The notes under the pieces were generated by a model, which worked only from the letters and a program-made list of their open reading frames with translations, made no database searches and was not told the DNA's origin. The position numbers and the translations under genes were made by a program. From Symbiodinium natans (lineage: Eukaryota; Sar; Dinophyceae; Suessiales; Symbiodiniaceae), in the NCBI GenBank assembly GCA_905221605.1, contig CAJNDS010002155.1:124001-188000 (forward strand): a stretch of 64,000 nt of DNA. The letters run 5' to 3'. Numbering within the stretch: the stretch's first letter is position 1; the number at the start of each line of letters is the position of its first letter. Positions 52,228 through 61,500 of the stretch are shown here, one piece after another.

Positions 52228-53831
52228 CGGCTGGCATCATCGCCTATGTATGAGAGTGATCAGATGCGAGCCTGGCAAGCGATACTGCGGACAGTAGCGA
52301 CTTCACAGAACCAGTATGGGCTTGATCTATCTGTGCCTGTCATCGCCCTGGCTATTCTGCAATTCTGCAGCTGCAGCGCGTGACCATGAACTTGCTGCTG
52401 AACTCTCTCTGGGGCCAGCATCTTCAAGAAGGCGGTGCAACCACTTCGAGTCAAAAGCCCCTTTCATGCTGTTTAAAGCTGGAGCTCAGGCGGCGTCTCG
52501 AAGATAGTGTGTTTCTTGTGGTTGAGTGTGTCACGAGTGGCCAAAAAAACTTCAATCAACCCCTAGAAAAGTCAGACGATTCGTGCTTCCGCGCCTCTTT
52601 CTATCCTGGGACAACATGAGAGAGCCTGAGCCCGAAGCCGCATATACCCTCACTTCAGAATCCCCAACTAAGCCCCCAAATGCCCTGAACTCCTGGAGCC
52701 CAAAATCCCCGTAACTCTGTATAATTTTAAGACCCCGAACCTCCTTGCATGCTACGCCAGGGACGCGGCATGCAACTTTGGGGTGGGAGCCAGCCTCGCT
52801 GCGCTTAGAGGGCTTGCGAGTTAGGGAATCAGGGATCAGGGGGCGGGGTTCAAGAGGGTCTGGAGCGCTTTTTTTGTTTTTTTTTTTTTGGGGGGGGGGG
52901 GGGATTTAAGGGGGCTACATAGGCTTCTAGGCCTTTTTGGGGGGAAGAGCGCGGCCAGCAACCACAAGAACGATGGGCTCTACAGTACGGAGCTGTAACT
53001 GAACCCAAAGCAGAGAACAACTCAGGCTGCGGCGGAGACCGGCCCCATCTCGCTGGGGCACAGGTATCAGCATGCCCTGGCTTCCACACCCCAAGAATAA
53101 AGCTCAGACGTATCCTCACATAGAATCTTGGAAAACCGGAACATGTCTCATAAGTACCTTGAACCAAACAAAGGGACCTGTGGGAGATATGAGCCCCCTT
53201 TGCCTTCTGAATCTCGGTGCGTAAGCTCTCCTTCTTGCCCATGTCCATGAGCGCCGTGAACAAGCCTGAGCTGCGCCAAAGGTACCGATACTACAGGAAC
53301 GTCGGTATACCTCCATAACATGCTGAAGATTCAGGACGCGGCTGACACAAAAACTTCGGGCCGAATTGCCAAAGCACTACCAGAACACGTCATCTAGGGA
53401 TTGTTTAGAATGCAGGGAAGGTGCAGTGCACATGAACATCGAGAGCAACTTTAGAAGGAGTGAGGCCTGCAACAAACGATCTTCTACTACATCTTGTGAC
53501 ATGGCAGAACATTGAGCGATTTTGGCGGCACTTTTCCCCCCACATCCTCTTTGGGACTCCAGGCCGGACACCAGCGGCGACTGCGTCGCCGAGCCTGGTG
53601 GCTAGCGGTGCTTCCGGGGAACATGGACTACAGCCCGTGGGGGTTCCTCTACTTACAGGCAACGAGTTGAACAACTCCACAAAGCCACAGGGCATTTTGG
53701 CCGAAATTCCCGGAAAGAGGGTTGCTGCATATCCTTGTGCACAATCTTTCGGATGGACGATAGGGTGTAAGATTGGGGCAAGACTACGTATGGAGTTCTG
53801 ACAGGCTCTCCTTCCATCATCCTTTCAACTC

Positions 53832-54144
53832 CTTCAACCAACCTCCCTTCTTGCCTGCGTCGCGCTTCTGAAGTGTCTGCAAGGCCGTGAGGCAGTCCTG
53901 TGCCGACCTTGCGACTACGCAAGGCTGGGACTGCAGGTTCTCGGGCAGGGTTCCCGTCGTGTGGCTGATCATCTGTGAGCTTGCAGAATGATTGTGTACC
54001 CATATCCCAAAATTCTTCATCAGGAGTCCTATAGTGGAAACCAAGAAATGTTTCCGAATTCATTTCCAGACCATATCTCGGACACCGGGCAGCGAGTCAG
54101 GGACGCCAAGAAAGTCCACAAAAAAGTCCCGAAGTCCTGGGTAC
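53832..54144 (-). CDS. Two phased exons of an unidentified gene
   Basis: Exon 54072-54144 (YPGLRDFFVDFLGVPDSLPG, then VRDM; acceptor TTGTTCCAG, donor GTCTGG) joins in phase to 53832-53972 (MISHTTGTLPENLQSQPCVV, then AQDCLTALQTLQKRDAGKKG; acceptor AGCTCACAG, GA donor GAGTTGAAAGG or a stop shortly after). The first exon resembles a motif in large NO VEIN/sacsin-like proteins, but this is recall, not a search. Further minus frames at 53405-53695 may hold later exons. A competing frame over the second exon is also open. The phase match favours the one given. Confidence 0.55.
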
Positions 54145-54456
54145 CTGGAACAAGACTTGTCTAGGGATGGAAGGCTTTCGGCTTTCGGCCTTAAACTTAT
54201 CTTAGCTTGCTCACCGGTGCTTACAACTCGGTGTGGTTTGGGTGAAGAGCGTTTGGCCCTTCACTAAGTAAAACGTCGAAAGCGAAATATGTCTCACGGT
54301 GAACTGTGATGCAGTCTGTCGAACAACAGTTATTTAGCCACTAACCTTTTTTGACTCCGGGAACTGAGGCCGGAACGACTGCCAAACTCGGGTAACCCCA
54401 TACCCCTTCTTTGCATCCAGGCCTATGGTAGTGTCGGGCACTACGAAGTTGTCGCC

Positions 54457-54490
<34 letters not shown>

Positions 54491-57400
54491 CAGCACCCAT
54501 GACCCCTAAACTCCTCAACCCCTACACCCTAAACCCTGAAACAAGTTTTCCCTTGTCCTGTTCGCCTGAAAAAAGTCTCTCCATAAAACCCTTGGCAACC
54601 ACAGACTGAGGGCAATGCCAGACCCCAAGCCCTAAACCCACACCCTTTTTTGCATCCGGGCTTGGGGCAGTCGGCCGGGGATGCAAGGTGCGGGTCTCAA
54701 CGCATGGCGCTCGAGCTACTGCTCCTTTAAACCCACACCCTAAACCCGAAACCCCAAACCCCAAACCCCAATGTGTTTTAGTCCCCTTCTTTTCAACCAC
54801 AGGGCACAAGGGCTGCAAGTTCACCCTTCCCAGCAGCTCACCCATTCCTCTGCTAGGAGAACGGTTGCAAAACACGAAGTTGCTGGGCTCAAGGGGCTTG
54901 ATTGGGGGGTCAAGGCTAAGGGTTGTTTAGGGTTTTGCCTACTTTTTTCCATGATGTTTTGAGTGCTGGGTTGAGGGCTTCGGGCGCATTTTCGGGCTTG
55001 AGGATTTTGAGCCTTTAAAGGTTTGACGAACTTGTACAGGGGTTGGCAGCCAGTAATCCAGCATTTTGCCTGCCTGCCCGATGCGAGTGCAGCACTGGCT
55101 TCCGGGAGTCTTCAAACCCCCAACCTGCCCCACCGATTCCCAATATACTCTAAAGTGGAGAGGTTTAAACACTAAACCCTGAACCCTGAACCCTGAACCC
55201 TACCCTAGTTTTGGGGGAGGTGTTTGTGGTTTAGGGTTGAAGCTCAGCAAATTTACGTGGGCCGAGCTCGCAGCCATCCAGGCTTGCTGGGAGGTACACG
55301 CAGTTCGCCGCGTCCAGCGTCCCGACATCCGGCACATGAATCCTGATTTAGGGTTTCGAGTGTAGCGTTTCGACGCTCACTCTCGCGCAAGGCCGGCAAG
55401 GTTCGTTGGTCATAGTTCAGGGTTTAGGGTTTAGGTTTTCGGCTGCAATTAGGCACAATTTAAGGTGCCAGGAGTACAGATGTTCAATCAGAACACTTGT
55501 GGCACCTGACTCTGCACTCGAGCTCACATCAAGCAAGGTTAAACCCAGACCAGAACCAAAAGCTGCCCTCACGAATGAGACGCTTCCGCGATACACCCTA
55601 CATTTAGGGTTTAGGGTTTCGGGTTTAAGGTTTAGGAAAAGAATCAGCTGCGTTCGCAGGCTTCACGGTCTTGGGGCTCATGGTTGAGGACATTTGAGGA
55701 CTTACCGTGTCTTTAAACTTAACATTGGGTTGCTTTTGCACCTTATGACCACATGCTTCTGGCAAGGGGCCGGTTGTCTGCTTTACTGGGAGCTTATGCA
55801 TCGGAACGGGTCTTGGAAGCGGATCACTTCCAGATACTGCGTTAGAGTTAATAAGTTACCCTAGTCGAAATATATGCTGATGAATTTGGTTTTTCACGCT
55901 CTTCACCCTTGAACTAACTACCATTTGTTTGAGAACCTCCTCCCCCCCCCCCCACACAAAAAAAAAAAAAAAAACTAATCCCTATATAGCCCTTGTAAGG
56001 AAACATAAAGTGGCTTCTCAAGCAATTAAAAATAACACATAATAAAGTGGGTTCTTAAGCAATTCATAATGACAAGCTGACATCTTGCAGAGCAAGACCG
56101 GGTGCTTGGATCAGTTCGGATGCAGCTACGGAGGACCTGGATCGCACGGAGGCACGCCGCTCGTCGGTCCAGTCCGACTGAGCATGGAAGGCCGAGTAAA
56201 CCTCATAACTTCCAAGGGTTTATATGGTTGTTTCGAGGATTTTAAACAGGGGCTTAAGGGTTTATAAGGTTACACCTCATATTCGAAGAGCTATTGCTTT
56301 TTTAGTGGGTTTTTGTATAAGGGGCGTCAGGGTTTATAAGGTTTTGGGTTTCGAGAAGAGGCTGTGGAATTCAGACTTTTCGTTTTCGGTGCGAGTGTAA
56401 AACATCAGCATAGTCTTGGTTCTTGTTCACAGTCATCGGGATATGAGGTGCCGAACTCCCTCAGTCACTGCCACAACCTCGTCGGGAAAGATACGGGGGT
56501 TTAGGATATCAGGGGGACCTTCTTGGGATCCTGATTAAAAAGGGGGATCGTACTAATTTCGGGGGTCTATATTCGGGTCCCTTTTCTTAGGGGTAATTAC
56601 CTTATCTGGGGTCCCTATGATGAGGGAATCCCAAACCCCGAAACCCTGAAACCCCTAAACCCTGCCCCCTGAACCCAAAACCCTAAACCCCCCTACTCTT
56701 TGGGGGTCCCTTGTTAGGGGTCCCGGATTTTCGTCAACCCGCACAAGACAGCTCTGGCCCCCGGCTCGACGAAAGTTGGCAAGAGGCACCAAGAGCCTGA
56801 AAAGTTTAGGGTGTTTGGGCGTTTTAGGGTTTTGGGGGTTTTTGGGGGTTAGGGTTTTTGGGGTTTTAGGGTTTAGGGTTTTTAGGGAAGGGGTTTACGA
56901 AAACAAGGGACCCCCTAATATGCGTCCCCCCTTGAAAGTAGGATTCCTTTATAATACGGACCCCAATAAGGTACGCGAATTTCGGGAAACCCCCTTTTTT
57001 TGGCAGGTTACCAAAGATTCTCATAAGAGGATTTGATAGTAACAGCCTGCACAAAAGTAGGTTTCGGGTTCTTACGGTATAGCTGCCAGCACTGGCGAAA
57101 CCAAACAGTAACTATCTGGCTGTAATGGCAAGGCGCTCACCTACGTGTTTCGTTGCCTGAAATCTCCGCTTTCTCTACATACAGTACTATTGTGGATTCC
57201 AGCGTGTGTAGATGTACGTATGGCACAACGTCCCTGACGCCTTTGCCTGACATGAGATGCTTGAGCGAGCTTCTTAACCCTCAACCCTAGAACCCTCGTT
57301 TACAACCTCAAGTCCTGCATGTTCTCTTTCCGTCGCACTGGGCTGTACACAGGGCATGCCTGCAGTCAGACATGCAGTCTTCTTGAGTGCCAACGCTGCA

Positions 57401-58156
57401 CTACATTGCAATCTCCCAGCATCTGAGGCTCGAGTACCTGGCACCTGAAGGGGCTTGCCATGCTCAGTGTTGAACCCTAAGCCCTAAACTCAAACCCTAA
57501 ACTGGCCCTAAACCCTAAACTCCCAGACTTGAGGCATTCCTTCAACCTTCTGCTCTGAATTTTGGGAGGCCCTCGGAATTCTCTGCGTCCCTCTGCACCG
57601 CACATGCGGGATTCACCAGCGCGTGGCATGCATGGGCGTCTCAAAGCCGTGTTCTCTGATGATTTGAAGCTTATTTTTGAGGGGGTGCTGCTTCAGGGTG
57701 AAGATTGCTTCTGCTACCATTGGACGGCATCCCCACCCCATAGAAACCCTCTATTCGTTAGTATGAACTTCGGTTTTGGGATGCTATGGGTTTCGGAGGA
57801 TTGGGGGAAAAGGAGTTTGGTGAACCCCTTATGATGCGATGATCGTGATGTTCATGATGCGATGGATAAACTACTGGACAACTTAAGGAGTCTCCAAACC
57901 TAAGCGCTGGATACCCTGAAGCCTAGTTAAACCACCTGATTGATGTGAATCCGTGCCTTAGAACGGCTGTGCGAGCTCGGGGAACACCAGATACAGTCAA
58001 AAGTAGAGACGCCGGTTTTGAAACCTGTCGCCAGAACTGGCGATAGACATCAAGGCCATATAATTTTCGCACGCGATCTCGAAAGTACGTGCCTCCCACA
58101 TGCTCTCCCCTTCCTTTTGAGCTTCCTGCTACCTCAGGCTTCGTTGGCATCCTGGT

Positions 58157-58275
58157 CCTTGGGGACCACATGAACCCTAAAAAATTGGAGGCCATTTACC
58201 GTTTTACGACTCTAATAATGCCTATTAAGGTGTATGAGCCATCAACCCTTTTTCGGGCTCATCTGGTCCCCAAGG
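58157..58275. mobile_element. Family B element (B7)
   Basis: CCTTGGGGACCACATGAACC to TCTGGTCCCCAAGG, with TATTAAGGTGTATGAGCCAT in the right half. 119 bp. Confidence 0.85.
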
Positions 58276-58469
58276 CTAGCCCCTTCTCTGGAGCTGCAGG
58301 TGCAGGGCGTTTCCTTTCGCCACCCCCGAGAGGCACGTTTGGATGGCTTACTGTAAGGTTTGGGTTACGGACGGTTCCGGAGTCAGGGTGCTAGAGCTTG
58401 TAGCGTAGGGTCTAGGCTTCACGGCCTTTAGGGCCCTTAGGGTGTCAGGGCCAGGCGAAAGCAACATCC

Positions 58470-58561
58470 GGCATCCTAACCCTAAACCCTAAACCCCAAA
58501 CCCTAAACCCTAAACCCTAAACCCTAAACCCTAAACCCTAAACCCTAAACCCTAAACCCTA
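58470..58561 (-). repeat. Interstitial telomeric array left of a terminal exon
   Basis: Thirteen CCCTAAA units ending 2 bp before the stop codon of the gene at 58564. Confidence 0.95.
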
Positions 58562-58563
58562 CA

Positions 58564-61500
58564 TCAGCCGGATTTGTAGGAGACCACGTGCGTGCTGTCC
58601 CGAAGGCAGCAGGCGAGGCTGCGATGAGCCTCGTGCTTGGCGATGACGAAGGCCTTGGTGTGGTTCAGGGTTTAGGGTTTAGGGTTTAGGGTTTAGGGTT
58701 TAGGGTTTAGGGTTTAGGGTTTAGGGTTTAGGGTTTAGGGTTTAGGGCAAAGGGTGTATAGCATTTTTTTGGCCACCTGCCTCGCTGACCTCCCGGACAC
58801 ACTGCAGGGCACTAGACTGGCACACTGTTCGTTGAGACATGGGGTTCATCATGCTAGCGCCGATACCAGTTGCTGCCCCAATCAACACAAACCCTTCATA
58901 ACCACTGCAACCCAGGGTACCACCGTATACTACAACCCTAAACCCTAAACCCTAACCCTAAACCCTAAACAACCCTAAACCCTAAACCCTAAACCCTAAA
59001 CCCTAAACCCTAAGCTGACATGTCACCCAAGATGCCCTCATCTGACTCGTCTCGCATTCTCACACAACAGGGTTTTTTTGCAGCAAAACCTCTTGAAACC
59101 ACATTATCTTTGCGAGATTCTCAATGCCTCACATCGAACTTCGCTCGTTCACGTCCCTGCTGCATCTACGGAAGCATGAACGGCCCCAGACCACGTCAAT
59201 TGGTTACGAAGACACATCAGGGAGATCACAAGCTCGTGCAACAGTCCCCTCCAAACTCACACTTGCCTATCCCTAGGATAAATCGGACCGGTTTTGGCTT
59301 TTAGGGTTTCCGACCCCGACCCGAGACCACCATCGACCCAGCAGAGCTAAAAAGTGCAAAATAGAAAGCCGTGGAAGAGGAACTCCCAGGTCGTTTGTGT
59401 TTGACCAATTTTCTTAGTTTACACGTCCTGCAATCTTGGTACCGGGTGTGCCAATCATATGATGGGAAAAACCCGCATCCAGGCTAGCCAAATGGATTGC
59501 ATAAAGGTGAGGTGGTGCCAAAGTCCAAAGGTGGCAGGGACTCCGCTTTGCTTCCGCACTGCGCACCGAATACCAAACAGACCCTCCCTGAACGCACATC
59601 ATGTGCCAAAGCGGCGTAGAGGTTGACGGACGCATCAAAGGCACATCCTCAGCCGTACTGCGCGAGCCCCTTGCCCATTTGGCAGCATGGGATGCTGGAT
59701 GACATCTCCAAGCTAGACCTAAGTCAGGAACAAACGAACCCGAGTCTGGAAGCTACAGAATTAAACCCCCAACCCTTTTGCATCCGCGCTTGGGCAGTCC
59801 GCCGGATATGGAAGTTGCAGCTCTCAGTGCACAGCACATGAACCCTAAACCCTGAACCGCTCCAGAGCCTCCATGCTAAACCACGATCTAGCACCTCAAC
59901 CTTCTTGGGAAAGCCCCAAGACCCACTTGATTTTTTTTGCTGCCCTGCAACATCCAACAGCAAAAAGTAGGCATTGGAAGGAGAAAGCCTAAACCCTAAA
60001 CCCGAATCCCGAATCCCTAAACCCGAAACCCTAAACCCTGAAGAAGCAAAAACTTAACGCGTGGGAAGCTTCGGAGAAGGCTGGCAGAGCCCGCGTAGTT
60101 GTGCAGGATCAGCACCAGCTCCTTGTGGCGCTGTTGTGGAGCCCCGAAGCCCTTGTGGAGGCCTTAAGGGGTTCATTTTGGGGTACTTAGGGTTTAGGGT
60201 TTAGGGGTTTCGGGTTTGGGGTACTTAGGTTTTATACAGCTTCTGTTTTAGGGCTTGTTTTGGGCCACCCGCCTCGCAGCCTCGCAACCACCCTGCATGC
60301 ATACAACACGTCCAACAGAGATTGTGAATGACTTTTTTTGCCACCCGTCAAGAGGCTTTGCGGGTTTTAGGGTTTAGGGGTAATTATGAGGTTGCTAGGA
60401 ATCAGGATTGCATGCACAGTAGAAACGCGCAGGCAGTCTGCCGATACCCCTGTGAACCTTTTTTGCAACACGAAGCGTGAATCTTGCCACAACATCCCTG
60501 AACCTCCCAAACGGAAACAAACTCTATCGGGGCGCAACCCTAAACCTGCAAGCTCTACGCCCGATAAACTTCCCTAAGCAGAAAGCACTTCAAATAACCC
60601 TACAATGCCATAATGTCCCTAAACAGAAGCAAGCCCCGAATGCCCCCGATAAACCAGACCCCGCAAACTTCTCTAGCCGCGTAAAGTCTCTAAACCATGA
60701 GCACTAATCCCTAAACGCTACGACTATTTTTTTGGAACCCGGACTGAGGACGAGGCGTGCGACACCACGCCCTAAACCCTAAACCCTAAACCCTAAACCC
60801 TAAACCCTAAACCCTAAACCCTTAAACCCTAAACCCTAAACCCTTCTGCCTAAACCCTACACCCTAAGCCCTTAACTAAACCAACCCGGCTGAGATCGGG
60901 CAGATGACCATGAGTCGCAAGGACCAGGCTTTGAAGATCCTTGGGTGCTGCCAGGGTTGAGGGATTTCGGGGTTTTTGGGGTGCTAGGGTTTAGGGTTTG
61001 GGGTTTGAGGTTTAGGGCTAGGGTTTAGGGTTTTAGGGTTTGGGGTTAGGGTTTGGGGTTTAGGGGATGGATGGGGTCATTCTTTCCCTTTAGCTTCGGG
61101 TCTTCGAGGTTTCGGGGGCTTTGGAGAGGAGTGTCAGGAGAGATAGTCGGGAGGGGTTTTGTTCTCGAGAATCGGGCTTCCAGATTTTTTCGGCCTCGGA
61201 ATTGCCATGGGTTTAATCGCGCACTCGCGGACAAACCAGGCGAGGCACCCGGTCAGCACAGGTGATACACTCGGTACTCCAGCTGCACCTAACCTCCAGA
61301 CTTTACACACACAAGACAGATCCTCACTATCGTCATGGGCTTAGGGTTTAGGTTAAGGGCCTGGTACACTACCAAAACAAATAATATAGAAAAGGGTGAA
61401 TTCTGTAAGGGACCTTAGGGAGGGGTATCAGGTCATTGGGGTCCAGAGGGAACTGAAGAAGGCTCTTTGGCTCCCGTGATCTTCCAGCCCCAATCTCTGC

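Larger units (their letters stand above)
54145..58563. other. Mostly non-coding, with two strand-ambiguous coding patches
   Basis: 54390-54500 has a long poly-C tract. 54645-54715 carries a repeat shared with 59773-59838. 55250-55365 is coding-like (plus: FTWAELAAIQACWEVHAVRR; minus: HVPDVGTLDAANCVYLPASL). 56090-56200 is coding-like on both strands (plus: SKTGCLDQFGCSYGGPGSHG). A family J repeat lies at 55905-56015 and family E near 56885-57000. The minus frame 57923-58195 abuts the family B element at 58157. Confidence 0.4.
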
